From Comamonas sp. SCN 65-56 (GTDB taxonomy: Bacteria; Pseudomonadota; Gammaproteobacteria; Burkholderiales; Burkholderiaceae_C), in assembly GCF_001724135.1 (NCBI RefSeq), contig NZ_MEDS01000011.1, positions 55,897-119,896 of the forward strand: a DNA stretch of 64,000 nt. Direction: 5' to 3'. Shown one piece after another: positions 27,128-36,067 of the stretch. The stretch's first letter is position 1, and every line of letters starts with the position of its first letter. A program made the position numbers and the translations under genes. The notes beneath the pieces are model-generated. The model had not been told where the DNA came from and searched no databases. It saw nothing but the letters and a program-made list of their open reading frames with translations.

Positions 27128-28090
27128 TCAATGAATGTGCCCCCAGAGCATGAGTGCATCGCGCCCTTCGACCGCCAGCGCCACCTTCGCCCCTACCGGC
27201 AATACAACTTTGGTCGGCACATGGCCAAACGGCAGGCCGGTCAGCACAGGCACGCGCGTGTGCTGGCGCAGCCATGCCACCAAAGTGGCCAGCGTGAAGC
27301 CCTTGTCATGGGGCGTGCGGCGATAGTCGGTAAACTGTCCGAGCAGGATGGCTTTCTGTCGCGCCAGCACGCCCGCGTACAGCAACTGGGTCAGCATGCG
27401 CTCGATGCGGTAGGGGTGCTCTCCGACATCCTCCAGAAACAGCACGCCGCCCTGGATGGGCGGCAGCCACGGCGTGCCGACCAGCGCGCACAGCACAGCC
27501 AGATTGCCACCCCACAGCTGCGCGCCCTGCAGTCCCCTGCCTGCCAGCACGTCTTCGCTGTCCCTGGGCAGGCGCCAGCCCGTGCCCTCGCCTTCGCCGC
27601 TGAACAAGTCCTGCAGGCAGGCCAGCATGATCTCGTCCGGCTCATCTGCAGTGCCCAGATCGGCGCACAGCAGCGGCCCGGCCCAGCTGCCGGCTCCGGT
27701 GCGCGCCAGCAAGGCCATCTGCAGCGCGGTGAAATCGCTCATGCCGACAAAGCGCGTGCCTCGCTCTATCGCCTTGGCCAGCTGCTTGTAGCGTATCTCG
27801 GGCAGCAAGCGCGTGAGGCCATAGCCGCCGCGGGTCATCATGGCGACGTCGGCGCCACTGGCCGCGGCGCGGTGGATGGCGGCAAGCCGGGTCGCATCAT
27901 CGCCGGCAAAACGGGTGTGGCTTGCCAGCGCATCCGGGTCCAGCTCGACCTCGTGGCCGAGCTGCTGCAGACGCTTGACGGCGCGGCGCAGCGCCGCCTT
28001 GTCGCGCACCGCGCCGGAAGGCGAATAGACGTAAATATGCTGCGCGCCCGCATGGTGGCTGCAGTGATCGTGGTGCTGGGTCGAAGACAA
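27128..28090 (-). CDS. ldcA: LD-carboxypeptidase (peptidase family S66, LdcA/MccF)
   Basis: A 320-aa serine peptidase. LdcA removes the terminal D-Ala from L,D-linked muropeptide tetrapeptides during cell-wall recycling in the cytoplasm. Landmarks are IYVYSPSGAVRD near the N-terminus, MMTRGGYGLTRLL, the nucleophile serine in FVGMSDFTALQ (~residue 117), FLEDVGEHPYRIERML (Glu of the triad) and GLPFGHVPTKVVLPVG (His). The length matches the family. It lies 5 bp downstream of the TadA fusion gene on the same strand, probably one operon. Confidence 0.92.
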   Translation of the reverse strand: MSSTQHHDHCSHHAGAQHIYVYSPSGAVRDKAALRRAVKRLQQLGHEVELDPDALASHTRFAGDDATRLAAIHRAAASGADVAMMTRGGYGLTRLLPEIRYKQLAKAIERGTRFVGMSDFTALQMALLARTGAGSWAGPLLCADLGTADEPDEIMLACLQDLFSGEGEGTGWRLPRDSEDVLAGRGLQGAQLWGGNLAVLCALVGTPWLPPIQGGVLFLEDVGEHPYRIERMLTQLLYAGVLARQKAILLGQFTDYRRTPHDKGFTLATLVAWLRQHTRVPVLTGLPFGHVPTKVVLPVGAKVALAVEGRDALMLWGHIH

Positions 28091-28095
28091 GGGGT

Positions 28096-29253
28096 TCAGG
28101 CCGGGCTGCGCGGCACGGCTCCATCAAAATGGGGGACAGACGCAAAGTATTCCACAGCACAGCGCGCCACGTTCTCGGCCGAGGCGGCATCGACGATGGC
28201 CGCATCAAACCAGGGCAGGCCGTCGGGCGCTTGCCGTGCCCCCCGCGACCAGCGCCCCAAGGCCCTGGGGCCCGCACGGTGGCCTTCGTCCGGGTAAGGG
28301 GCGCTGGCCACATCGGCGGGCAAGGCCGGCAACTGCAGCAGCGCCACGCCCGCGCAGTGGGGCGTCAGCCGCTGCGGCCACTCCCCAGCGCCAGCGCCAT
28401 CTGCCAGCGCCAGCACGATGGTGTCCAGGCCCTTGCGCACCAGCAATTCCCTGAGAACCCGAGCATGCCAGTCGGCGCTGTGCAGCGCTTCCCTTTTCGG
28501 TTTGTCACTGAACCCAAAGCCGATCAAATCGGGCACGATCACGCGCTGGCCCAAAGCGGCCAGAGCCTGCGCAAAACCCTGCCATTGCCAGCTCCAGCCC
28601 TCGAAGCCATGCAGCAGCAGCCAGGCCCTGCCCCCGGTGCTCGGCCCCATCTCCAGGTAATGCAGGCGCAGGCCCTGCAAGGCCGGCAAATCGCCTACCC
28701 AATGCGACAGCGGGCTGGCGAACGCGGCCATGCGTGCTTCGGGCGTTCGCAGCGCGTCGTCACGCAGTGGCTGCGCGCTGCTGCGCTGCACCAGGCGCCG
28801 CTGGCCGAAAAAATCCTGCAGCACTGCCGCACATTCGCCCGCAAGCACGCCGCCTTCGACTGCCGTCTGGTGGTTGAGCCTTGGTTCAGCAAACGCGTTG
28901 GCAACCGAGCCCGCAGCGCCCGTCTTGGGGTCCGGTGCGCCAAACACCACGCGCGCCAGGCGCGCATGCAGCATTGCGCCGGCGCACATCAGGCAGGGTT
29001 CGAGCGTGACATAGAGCGTGCAGCCATCGAGCCGGTAGTTGCCCAGCTGCTGCGCCGCCGCGCGCAGGGCGGAGATCTCGGCGTGCGCCGTCGGATCGTG
29101 CAGCTGCCTGGGCGCATTGCGCCCGGTGGCGATCAGCACACCATCGCGCACGACCGCAGCGCCGACGGGCACCTCGCCCGCCCCCTGCGCCTCACGCGCG
29201 ACATCCAGCGCCACGCGCATCCAGCGCTCATCCTCCGAATTCATGGGGTGCAA
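28096..29253 (-). CDS. tadA: tRNA-specific adenosine deaminase fused to an alpha/beta-hydrolase-like domain
   Basis: TadA deaminates A34 to inosine in tRNA(Arg). The N-terminal ~160 residues are a full TadA: ahead of HAEISALRAA (zinc His and proton-shuttle Glu) there is GEVPVGAAVV, and TLEPCLMCAGAML supplies the two zinc cysteines. From ~residue 180 to 385 an alpha/beta-hydrolase-like domain follows: LRLHYLEMG, LLLHGFEGWSWQWQGF (oxyanion HG) and VIVPDLIGFGFSDKP. Its nucleophile elbow reads LALADGAGAG with Asp instead of Ser, and no clear catalytic His is seen at the end, so this half looks degenerate or specialised. ATG 29253 or 29244 could start. It heads the ldcA pair. Confidence 0.88.
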   Translation of the reverse strand: MHPMNSEDERWMRVALDVAREAQGAGEVPVGAAVVRDGVLIATGRNAPRQLHDPTAHAEISALRAAAQQLGNYRLDGCTLYVTLEPCLMCAGAMLHARLARVVFGAPDPKTGAAGSVANAFAEPRLNHQTAVEGGVLAGECAAVLQDFFGQRRLVQRSSAQPLRDDALRTPEARMAAFASPLSHWVGDLPALQGLRLHYLEMGPSTGGRAWLLLHGFEGWSWQWQGFAQALAALGQRVIVPDLIGFGFSDKPKREALHSADWHARVLRELLVRKGLDTIVLALADGAGAGEWPQRLTPHCAGVALLQLPALPADVASAPYPDEGHRAGPRALGRWSRGARQAPDGLPWFDAAIVDAASAENVARCAVEYFASVPHFDGAVPRSPA

Positions 29254-29305
29254 ACACCATAAGTCATAGCAACTACCGCAGTACAGAAGCGCGCTGCGGA
29301 TGGAT

Positions 29306-29545
29306 TCATTGGGCGTCTTCCGGCATGGGACGGGGCTGCTGCATCAGCGACTCCATCTGCTGCTTGACCTGTTGCTGTACCTGCCGACTTTGCTCCCGGA
29401 CGTTGGCTGCCTTGCCGGAATCGGGCGCCACCGGTTGCGCCACCGGCGGCAACGCGACGGATGGTGCAGACAACTGCTTTTTGACCAGAACGACCACGAT
29501 GGCCAGCGCCACCAGCAAGCCCACCAAGCTGAATCCAAAGCGCAT
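29306..29545 (-). CDS. Small membrane protein with pilin-like N-terminus
   Basis: A 79-aa protein starting at ATG 29545. One hydrophobic helix covers residues ~4-22 (FGFSLVGLLVALAIVVVLV) and is followed by a Pro/Ala-rich stretch and a Gln-rich, probably coiled-coil tail. The N-terminus looks like a type IV prepilin helix (GFSL), but the usual Glu at mature position 5 is Gly. Upstream in-frame codons continue without a good start. No function is assigned; a minor pseudopilin or a simple bitopic protein are options. It is divergent from metY. Confidence 0.6.
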   Translation of the reverse strand: MRFGFSLVGLLVALAIVVVLVKKQLSAPSVALPPVAQPVAPDSGKAANVREQSRQVQQQVKQQMESLMQQPRPMPEDAQ

Positions 29546-29685
29546 GGCCCACTCCTGTGCAAATCGGCGCACATGGTAGTGCAGCGTGCCCGCCCAGCCA
29601 TATGCACATAAGCATTGGTTCTTTCCGGATTCAGGCAACACCACGCACAATAGCCGCTTTTTCCCCACCGTACGAAGGCAAGTAC

Positions 29686-30966
29686 ATGCATCTCGACACT
29701 TTGGCCATTCACGCCGGCTACACCCCTGACCCAACCACCAAATCCGCGGCGGTGCCTATCTACCAGACCACCTCCTACGTCTTCGACAGCGCGCAGCACG
29801 GCGCCGACCTGTTCGACCTGAAGGTGCCGGGCAACATCTACACGCGCATCATGAACCCGACCACCGACGTGCTCGAGCAGCGCCTGGCGGCGCTGGAGGG
29901 CGGCGTGGGCGCGCTGGCTTTTGCCTCGGGCATGTCGGCGATCACCGCGGCGATCCAGACCATCGCCGAGGCGGGCGACAACATCGTCAGCTCCAGCACG
30001 CTGTACGGCGGCACCTACAACCTGTTCGCCCACACCTTCCCGCAGCAGGGCCTGACGGTGCGCTTCGCCGATCCGCGCGATCCCGCCAGCTTTGCCAAGC
30101 TGATCGACGAGCGCACCAAGGCGATTTTCTGCGAATCCATCGGCAACCCGCTGGGCAACGTGACCGACATCAAGGCGCTGGCCGAGGTCGCACACGCACA
30201 TGGCGTGCCGCTGATCGTCGACAACACCGTGCCCAGCCCCTACCTGCTGCGCCCGATCGAACACGGCGCGGACATCGTCGTGCATGCGCTCACCAAATAC
30301 CTGAACGGCCACGGCAACAGCATCGGCGGCGCGATCGTTGACAGCGGCAAATTTCCCTGGGCCGAGCACAAGGCACGTTTCAAGCGCCTGAACGAGCCCG
30401 ACGTGAGCTACCACGGCGTGGTCTACACCGAGGCGCTGGGCGCTGCCGCCTACATCGGCCGCGCGCGCGTAGTGCCGCTGCGCAACACCGGCGCGGCGCT
30501 GGCGCCGCACAGCGCCTTCCTGATCCTGCAGGGCATAGAGACGCTGGGCCTGCGCATGGAGCGCACCTGCGAGAACGCGCAAACCATCGCCGAGACGCTA
30601 GAAAAGCACCCCAAGGTGGAGTGGGTGCGTTACGCCGGTCTGCCGGGCCATCCTGACCATGCGATTGCGAAGCGCCTGCTGGGCGGCAAGGCCTCGGGCA
30701 TCGTCTCGTTCAACCTAAAGGCCAGCGGCGATCCGCGTGCCGCAGGCGCTCGCTTCCTCGATGCGCTGAAATTGTTCTACCGCCTGGTCAACATCGGCGA
30801 CACGCGGTCTCTGGCCACGCACCCGGCCAGCACCACGCACCGCCAACTCAACCCCGAGGAACTGGCCAGCGCCGGGGTCACCGAAGGCATGATTCGCCTG
30901 TCGATCGGCATCGAGCACATCAGCGATCTGCTGGCCGATCTGAATCAGGCGCTCGAAGCCGTCTGA
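29686..30966 (+). CDS. metY: O-acetylhomoserine aminocarboxypropyltransferase (sulfhydrylase), copy 1
   Basis: This PLP enzyme makes homocysteine directly from O-acetylhomoserine and sulfide. The 426-aa protein has the family layout: LDTLAIHAGYTPDPTTKS at the start, PIYQTTSYVF, YTRIMNPTTDVLEQRLAALE, FASGMSA, and VHALTKYLNGHGNSIGG with the PLP lysine, then HPASTTHRQL at the C-terminus. The start ATG 29686 follows GAAGG. It ends exactly at a repeat that forms a strong terminator. A second homologue lies at 61749-63050. Confidence 0.92.
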   Translation: MHLDTLAIHAGYTPDPTTKSAAVPIYQTTSYVFDSAQHGADLFDLKVPGNIYTRIMNPTTDVLEQRLAALEGGVGALAFASGMSAITAAIQTIAEAGDNIVSSSTLYGGTYNLFAHTFPQQGLTVRFADPRDPASFAKLIDERTKAIFCESIGNPLGNVTDIKALAEVAHAHGVPLIVDNTVPSPYLLRPIEHGADIVVHALTKYLNGHGNSIGGAIVDSGKFPWAEHKARFKRLNEPDVSYHGVVYTEALGAAAYIGRARVVPLRNTGAALAPHSAFLILQGIETLGLRMERTCENAQTIAETLEKHPKVEWVRYAGLPGHPDHAIAKRLLGGKASGIVSFNLKASGDPRAAGARFLDALKLFYRLVNIGDTRSLATHPASTTHRQLNPEELASAGVTEGMIRLSIGIEHISDLLADLNQALEAV

Positions 30967-31030
30967 AATTTCAAGCAAAAATGGCTGCCAGCGCTTTCCC
31001 ATCAAGCGCTGGCAGCTCTTTTTTTGATAT
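30966..31030 (+). repeat. AT-rich palindromic repeat, family 1, copy B
   Basis: The sequence runs from the last base of the metY stop to the base after which the minus-strand dctM gene ends. It carries CAAAAATGGCTGCCAGCGCT, a short loop and CAAGCGCTGGCAGC, then TTTTTTTTGATA: the family-1 pattern with a perfect stem. Confidence 0.85.
30984..31025 (+). terminator. Intrinsic terminator of metY, formed by repeat copy B
   Basis: A perfect 13-bp stem (GCTGCCAGCGCTT at 30984-30996 with AAGCGCTGGCAGC at 31004-31016) and a 7-nt loop are followed by a T-rich tract at 31017-31025. The opposite strand also has a run of T after the stem, so it may also stop the convergent dctM transcript. Confidence 0.85.
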
Positions 31031-32314
31031 TTACATCATGCCCAGGGCACGCGGCAGCCACAGCGACATCGTGGGCCAGTAGGTGACGGCAATCAGGAAG
31101 CCCAGCATCGCCAGCAGCCAGGGCCAGACGGCCACCGTCAGTTCGGTGATGCCCATCTTGGTGATGCCCGAGGCCACGTACAGGTTCAGCCCGACCGGCG
31201 GGTGGCACATGCCAACCTCCATGTTCACGACCATCAGAATGCCCAGGTGGATCGGGTCGATACCGAGCTTCATCGCGATCGGGAACAGGATGGGCGCGAA
31301 GATCAGCATGATCGACGACGGCTCCATGAAGTTGCCCGCCAAGAGCAGGATGACGTTCACCGCCAGCAGGAAGGTGATGGTGCCCAGGCCGTGGCCGAGC
31401 ATCCAGTCGGCCATCGCCTGCGGGATGTTCTCGTTGGTCATGATGAAGCTGAACAGCACCGCGTTGGTGATGATGTACAGCAGCATCGCGCTCATGTTGG
31501 CCGAATTCAGCAGCACCTTGGGCACGTCCTTCAGGCCCATGTCCTTGTAGATGAACACCGCGACGAAGAAGGCGTAGACCGCGCTCATCGCCGCCGCCTC
31601 GGTCGGCGTGAAGATGCCGGCGTAGATGCCGCCCATCACGACGATGATCAAGAACAAGCCCCAGGCGGACTTGCGAAATGCCATCCAGCGCTCGCCCCAG
31701 CTCGCCTTGGGCAGGCGCGGGTAATTGTTCTTGCGCGCGCGCCACCAGGTGACGAGACCGAGCACGATGGCCAGCACGATGCCCGGCACGACCCCGGCCA
31801 TGAACAGCGCGCCGACCGAGGTGTTGGTCGCCACCGCGTACATCACCATCACGATCGATGGCGGAATCAGGATGCCCAAAGCGCCCGAGGTAGTGATGAC
31901 GCCGGCGCCAAAGCGCTTGGGGAAACCCGCCTTGATCATGGCCGGCAGCAGAATGGAGCCGATCGCGACCACGGTGGCCGGACTGGAACCCGAGACGGCC
32001 GCAAACAAGGCACACGCCATCACCCCGCCCAGGCCCAGGCCGCCATACCAGTGGCCAACCATCGCGGTGGCGAAGTTGATCATGCGCCGCGCGACGCCGC
32101 CGTGCGTCAGGAAGTTGCCAGCCAGAATGAAGAACGGGATCGCCATGATCTCGAACTTCTCGATGCCGGTGAAGAGCTTGAGCGCCACGGATTCCAGCGG
32201 CACGTCGGTGAAGCCGAACAAAAAGGTGAGCACCGTCAGGCCGAGCGAGATCGACACCGGCATGCCGGTGAGCATCAGCGCGGCGAGGATCAGGAAGATG
32301 ATGAGGGCGTTCAT
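31031..32314 (-). CDS. dctM: TRAP transporter large permease (DctM)
   Basis: The 427-aa inner-membrane subunit of a tripartite ATP-independent periplasmic transporter carries solute with Na+ co-transport. It has about 12 hydrophobic segments and DctM signatures such as GMPVSISLGL, IPFFILAGNFLTHGG, GSSPATVVAIGSILLP and EVGMCHPPVGLNLYVASG near the C-terminus. It overlaps dctQ by 4 bp and the gene order is dctP-dctQ-dctM on the minus strand. It ends one base from the metY terminator repeat. Confidence 0.95.
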   Translation of the reverse strand: MNALIIFLILAALMLTGMPVSISLGLTVLTFLFGFTDVPLESVALKLFTGIEKFEIMAIPFFILAGNFLTHGGVARRMINFATAMVGHWYGGLGLGGVMACALFAAVSGSSPATVVAIGSILLPAMIKAGFPKRFGAGVITTSGALGILIPPSIVMVMYAVATNTSVGALFMAGVVPGIVLAIVLGLVTWWRARKNNYPRLPKASWGERWMAFRKSAWGLFLIIVVMGGIYAGIFTPTEAAAMSAVYAFFVAVFIYKDMGLKDVPKVLLNSANMSAMLLYIITNAVLFSFIMTNENIPQAMADWMLGHGLGTITFLLAVNVILLLAGNFMEPSSIMLIFAPILFPIAMKLGIDPIHLGILMVVNMEVGMCHPPVGLNLYVASGITKMGITELTVAVWPWLLAMLGFLIAVTYWPTMSLWLPRALGMM

Positions 32315-33015
32315 TTTTTCTCTCCCGCGCCATCGTTCTTGCGTTCATCGGGGTGCAGGTTGTCGCGCAGGCCGTAGGGGTCAAGCTCGCCGACTTCCTT
32401 GAACGGCGCAGCCACCTGGGGCTCTTCGTCGTCGTCCAGGCCATCGACATGGCCGTGATCATGGTGCGGCAGCTCGCCGGTGCGGATGAAGCCCACCATC
32501 ACCTGCAAAAAACGAAAGCACATCAGCCCGCTGCCAAACGGAATCGCGCAGTAGACGATCCAGGTCGGCCACTCCAGATCAGGCGTGGTCGGGCCTTCGA
32601 TCAGATCGGAGACATTCAGCCCCAGCGCATGAAAGACGGCATAGTGCGCGCCGTTGTCCCAGACGAAGGTCGCGCCCATCCAGGCGACGATGCCGGTGAA
32701 CAGCGCACCCGCGGCCATGCCGAAGATGATGAATTTGCCGCGCAACGCCGGGCCCATGCGGTTGATGACCACATCCACGCCCACGTGGATGCCGGTGCGC
32801 ACGCCGTAGGCCGCGCCGAACTTGGCCATCCAGACGAACATGATGATGGTCAGCTCCTGCGCCCAGGTCAGGTTGATGGACAGCAGCCAGTCCTGCACGC
32901 CGGGGATGGCGTAACCCGCCGCGTAGCGGTGCAACACCGCAACGAAGACGATGAGCGTGGCCGCGCCCATCAGGAAGGCGATCAGCCATTCCTCCAGGTG
33001 ATCCAGAATTTTCAT
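32311..33015 (-). CDS. dctQ: TRAP transporter small permease (DctQ)
   Basis: The 234-aa small membrane subunit has four hydrophobic segments, including WLIAFLMGAATLIVFVAV near the start and QELTIIMFVWMAKFGAAYGV, with the conserved small-permease core RTGIHVGVDVV. The C-terminal tail is hydrophilic and His/Asp-rich (HHDHGHVDGLDDDEE), longer than in many homologues and possibly metal-binding. ATG 33015 is preferred because GGA lies 9 nt upstream; ATG 33024 is an alternative. Confidence 0.92.
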   Translation of the reverse strand: MKILDHLEEWLIAFLMGAATLIVFVAVLHRYAAGYAIPGVQDWLLSINLTWAQELTIIMFVWMAKFGAAYGVRTGIHVGVDVVINRMGPALRGKFIIFGMAAGALFTGIVAWMGATFVWDNGAHYAVFHALGLNVSDLIEGPTTPDLEWPTWIVYCAIPFGSGLMCFRFLQVMVGFIRTGELPHHDHGHVDGLDDDEEPQVAAPFKEVGELDPYGLRDNLHPDERKNDGAGEKK

Positions 33016-33035
33016 GGCATGCATTCCAAAAAGAG

Positions 33036-33096
33036 CGCCGGGCAGTCCCCCGCCCGACGCCCAACGCTCAACTCTGAACGCTCGACCTGATACGGA
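33036..33096. other. Spacer between dctP and dctQ with AACGCTC repeats
   Basis: The 81-bp gap holds CGCCCAACGCTCAACTCTG and AACGCTCGACC, a motif also found before infB (48308-48366). A small GGGC/GCCC hairpin precedes it. It might modulate dctP versus dctQM expression; this is inference. Confidence 0.4.
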
Positions 33097-34128
33097 TCAG
33101 AGCTTGGCCGGATCGAAGCCAGTGGCCTTGTAGACCTCCTGGATGGTCTCCTTGCCGATGCGACTCGCCATCTTCTCGTGCACCGTGACCAAGGCCTTCT
33201 TGAGCGCCTTGCGCTCTTCCGCCGTCGGCGCGTAGATCTCGGTCTTGCCGCTCTTCTTGACCTCTTCCAGCGCACGGTCGTTCTCATCCTGCGCGATCAG
33301 GTTGGCGTAGGCCGTCGCCTGGTGCATCGCGTCTTCGAGCTGGCCGCGCACGTCGGCGGGCAGGCCATCCCAGAACTTCTTGTTGACGATCACCGCATAG
33401 CCCAGGTAGCCGTGGTTGGTCAGGCTCAGATGCTTTTGCACCTCATGCATCTTCTGCGTGTAGAAGTTGGACGGCGGGTTCTCGGTTGCGTCCACCACGC
33501 CAGTCTGCAGCGCCTGGTAGGTCTCGCCAAAGGCGATCACCTGCGGAATGCCGCCGAGCGCACGAATTTCCTCCTCGATCACCTTGGACGACTGGATGCG
33601 GTACTTCAGGCCCTTGTAGTCGGTGACCGCATGCAGCGGCCGGTTGGCCGAGAACACCTTGAAGCCGTTGTCCCAGTACGCCAGGCCCTTGACGCCGCGC
33701 GGCTCCAGCTTCTTGAACAGCTTGGCACCGACCGGGCCGGTGGTGATCTTGTGCAGCTCGTCGCGGTTGTCGAAGATGTAGGGCAGGTCGAAAACCTCGA
33801 ATTCCTTGGCCCCCAGCGGCCCGAACTTGGCCAGCGACGGTGCCAGCATCTGCACCGAGCCGATTTGCAGCGCCTCCATCTCCTCCTTGTCCTTGTACAG
33901 CGAGCTGTTAGCGTAGACCTCGACCTTGACCTTGCCCTTGGTCAGCTCATCGGCCTTCTTGGCGAAGAACTCGCTCGCCTTGCCCTTGGGCGTGTCGTGC
34001 GCGACGACGTGGCTGAACTTGATCACGATCGGCGACTGGGCCCGTGCAACGAGCGGCGCCCCCGTCAGACCTGCCAGAGACAACGCCGCCAGGACCGGAC
34101 GACGGCCCACCTTGATGGATTCACGCAT
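33097..34128 (-). CDS. dctP: TRAP transporter periplasmic substrate-binding protein (DctP)
   Basis: A 343-aa binding protein with a signal peptide at residues 1-~30 (VLAALSLAGLTGAPLVARAQ). The DctP core is seen in IVIKFSHVVAHDTPKGKAS, LYKDKEEMEALQIGSVQML, LKYRIQSSKVIEEE (the Arg that pairs with the ligand carboxylate) and QTGVVDATENPPSNFYTQ. The expected ligand is a C4-dicarboxylate or another carboxylic acid. The start ATG 34128 follows CAGGAGTGCTTGC. It is first in the dctPQM operon; no two-component dctBD system is adjacent. Confidence 0.94.
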   Translation of the reverse strand: MRESIKVGRRPVLAALSLAGLTGAPLVARAQSPIVIKFSHVVAHDTPKGKASEFFAKKADELTKGKVKVEVYANSSLYKDKEEMEALQIGSVQMLAPSLAKFGPLGAKEFEVFDLPYIFDNRDELHKITTGPVGAKLFKKLEPRGVKGLAYWDNGFKVFSANRPLHAVTDYKGLKYRIQSSKVIEEEIRALGGIPQVIAFGETYQALQTGVVDATENPPSNFYTQKMHEVQKHLSLTNHGYLGYAVIVNKKFWDGLPADVRGQLEDAMHQATAYANLIAQDENDRALEEVKKSGKTEIYAPTAEERKALKKALVTVHEKMASRIGKETIQEVYKATGFDPAKL

Positions 34129-34375
34129 GCAAGCACTCCTGTAGTAGCAAAAAACGGCGTGGTCACAAGCTCCGACCCCACCGCGCAGAGGCCCGATTCT
34201 GTGGCATGGAACGCACCGCGCTACCCGGAGAAACCCTGTTCGGGCAGGATTTCTTGACATGCCTCAGCCAGCGTGCCGCAAATCGGCGACCCAAACGCCG
34301 ATCGCCAGACAACTTGTCAGGCCCGCAGGCTCGATGCCCAAAAGGTTGACCAATCTCACGACGCCATGCGTGGGA
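34129..34375. other. Intergenic region upstream of dctP
   Basis: These 247 bp separate dctP from the end of guaA on the same strand. No gene is visible. A dctP promoter is expected here, but I cannot place -35/-10 boxes with confidence. Confidence 0.4.
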
Positions 34376-35992
34376 TCATTCCCACTCAATCGTAGCCGGC
34401 GGCTTGCTGCTGACGTCATAGGTCACCCGATTGATGCCGCGCACCTCGTTGATGACGCGGCTGCTCACCTTCTTGAGCAGGCTATAGGGCAGCTCGGCCC
34501 AGTCGGCGGTCATGAAGTCGGAAGTCTGCACGGCGCGCAGCGCGACCACGTAGTCGTAGGTGCGCCCGTCCCCCATCACGCCCACGCTTTTCACCGGCAG
34601 GAAGACGGTGAAGGCCTGGCTGGTCAGGTCGTACCAGCTCTTGCCGGTTTGCTCGTCGATGCAGGCACGCAGCTCGTCGATGAAGATGGCGTCGGCGCGG
34701 CGCAGCAGTTCGGCGTATTCGGGTTTGACCTCGCCCAGGATGCGCACGCCCAGACCCGGGCCGGGGAAGGGATGGCGATACACCATCTCGGGCGGCAGGC
34801 CGAGCGCGATGCCCAGCTCGCGCACCTCGTCCTTGAACAGGTCGCGCAGGGGTTCCAGCAGTTCCAGACCCAATTGTTCAGGCAAGCCGCCGACGTTGTG
34901 GTGGCTCTTGATCGTGACCGCCTTCTTGGCGTTCTTGCTGGCACCTGATTCGATCACGTCGGGATAGATCGTGCCTTGGGCGAGGAAGGCGATTTCGGCG
35001 CCGCCCGTGCTCTTCAGTTTTTCGGCCTCGGCCTTGAAGACGTCGACGAACAGGCGGCCTATGGTCTTGCGCTTTTGCTCGGGTTCGTGGATGCCCGCCA
35101 GCTCGCGCATGAAGAGCGGCCCGGCATCCACGCGCACCACCTTCGCGTGCAGCTTGCCCGCGAACATCGCCATCACCATGTCGCCTTCATGAAGGCGCAG
35201 CAGGCCGTGATCGACAAAGACGCAGGTAAGCTGATCACCAATCGCACGGTGGATCAGCGCGGCGGCGACGCTGGAATCGACGCCGCCCGAAAGACCGAGC
35301 AGCACATGTCGGTTGCCGACCTGCGCGCGGATGCGCGCGACCGCATCGGCCACGTGGTCGTGCATGACCCAATCGGCGCGCGCGCCGCAGATGCCGAGCA
35401 CGAAGCGCTCAAGCAGCGCCCGGCCCTGCGCGGTGTGCGTGACCTCGGGGTGAAACTGCACGGCGTAGAAATGCCGCGCCTCGTCGGCCATGCCGGCGAT
35501 GGGGCAGGACGGCGTGCTCGCCATCAGCTTGAAGCCGGGCGGCAGCGCTGTGACCTTGTCGCCGTGGCTCATCCAGACTTTCAGCATGCCGTGGCCTTCA
35601 GGCGTGGTGAAGTCGGCGATGTCCTTGAGCAAGGCGGTGTGGCCGCGCGCGCGCACCTCGGCGTAGCCGAATTCACGCTGGTGGCCACCCTCCACTGTAC
35701 CGCCCAATTGCTGCGCCATGGTTTGCATGCCGTAGCAGATGCCCAGCACCGGCACGCCAAGCTCGAACACCGCTTGCGGCGCGCGGTCGGTGCTGTCCTC
35801 GTAGGCACTGGCGTGACTACCCGAGAGGATGATGCCCTTGAGCCGGCCACTGCCGGCCTGCTCGCACAGCCAGACGTCGCTCACGTCGCAGGGATGCACC
35901 TCGCAATAGACATGGGTTTCGCGCACGCGGCGGGCGATGAGTTGCGTGACCTGGGAGCCGAAGTCAAGAATCAGGATCTGGTCGTGGGCCAT
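34376..35992 (-). CDS. guaA: GMP synthase (glutamine-hydrolysing)
   Basis: It converts XMP to GMP using glutamine and ATP. The 538-aa protein has an N-terminal class I amidotransferase domain ([31 protein letters not shown] with the catalytic Cys, and [10 protein letters not shown] with His and Glu). The ATP-pyrophosphatase domain has [18 protein letters not shown], and a C-terminal dimerisation domain ends in [18 protein letters not shown]. It lies 75 bp downstream of guaB, with a family-1 repeat between them. Confidence 0.98.
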   Translation of the reverse strand: MAHDQILILDFGSQVTQLIARRVRETHVYCEVHPCDVSDVWLCEQAGSGRLKGIILSGSHASAYEDSTDRAPQAVFELGVPVLGICYGMQTMAQQLGGTVEGGHQREFGYAEVRARGHTALLKDIADFTTPEGHGMLKVWMSHGDKVTALPPGFKLMASTPSCPIAGMADEARHFYAVQFHPEVTHTAQGRALLERFVLGICGARADWVMHDHVADAVARIRAQVGNRHVLLGLSGGVDSSVAAALIHRAIGDQLTCVFVDHGLLRLHEGDMVMAMFAGKLHAKVVRVDAGPLFMRELAGIHEPEQKRKTIGRLFVDVFKAEAEKLKSTGGAEIAFLAQGTIYPDVIESGASKNAKKAVTIKSHHNVGGLPEQLGLELLEPLRDLFKDEVRELGIALGLPPEMVYRHPFPGPGLGVRILGEVKPEYAELLRRADAIFIDELRACIDEQTGKSWYDLTSQAFTVFLPVKSVGVMGDGRTYDYVVALRAVQTSDFMTADWAELPYSLLKKVSSRVINEVRGINRVTYDVSSKPPATIEWE

Positions 35993-36000
35993 GGCATTTG

Positions 36001-36060
36001 AAAGAAAAAAGGCCGACAGCGCTTGCCAGGCAAGCGCAACCAGCTACTAATTTTGAAAAT
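36001..36060 (+). repeat. AT-rich palindromic repeat, family 1, copy D (guaB-guaA spacer)
   Basis: AAAAAAGGCCGACAGCGC, then the stem GCGCTTGCC-A-GGCAAGCGC, then ACCAGCTACTAATTTTGA. It occupies most of the guaB-guaA gap and could form a hairpin in the shared transcript. Confidence 0.8.
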
Positions 36061-36067
36061 GAGGCGG

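Noticed and set aside
29546..29685. SAM riboswitch upstream of metY
   Set aside because: I see neither a SAM-I multi-helix pattern nor a SAM-II pseudoknot in the 140-bp leader.
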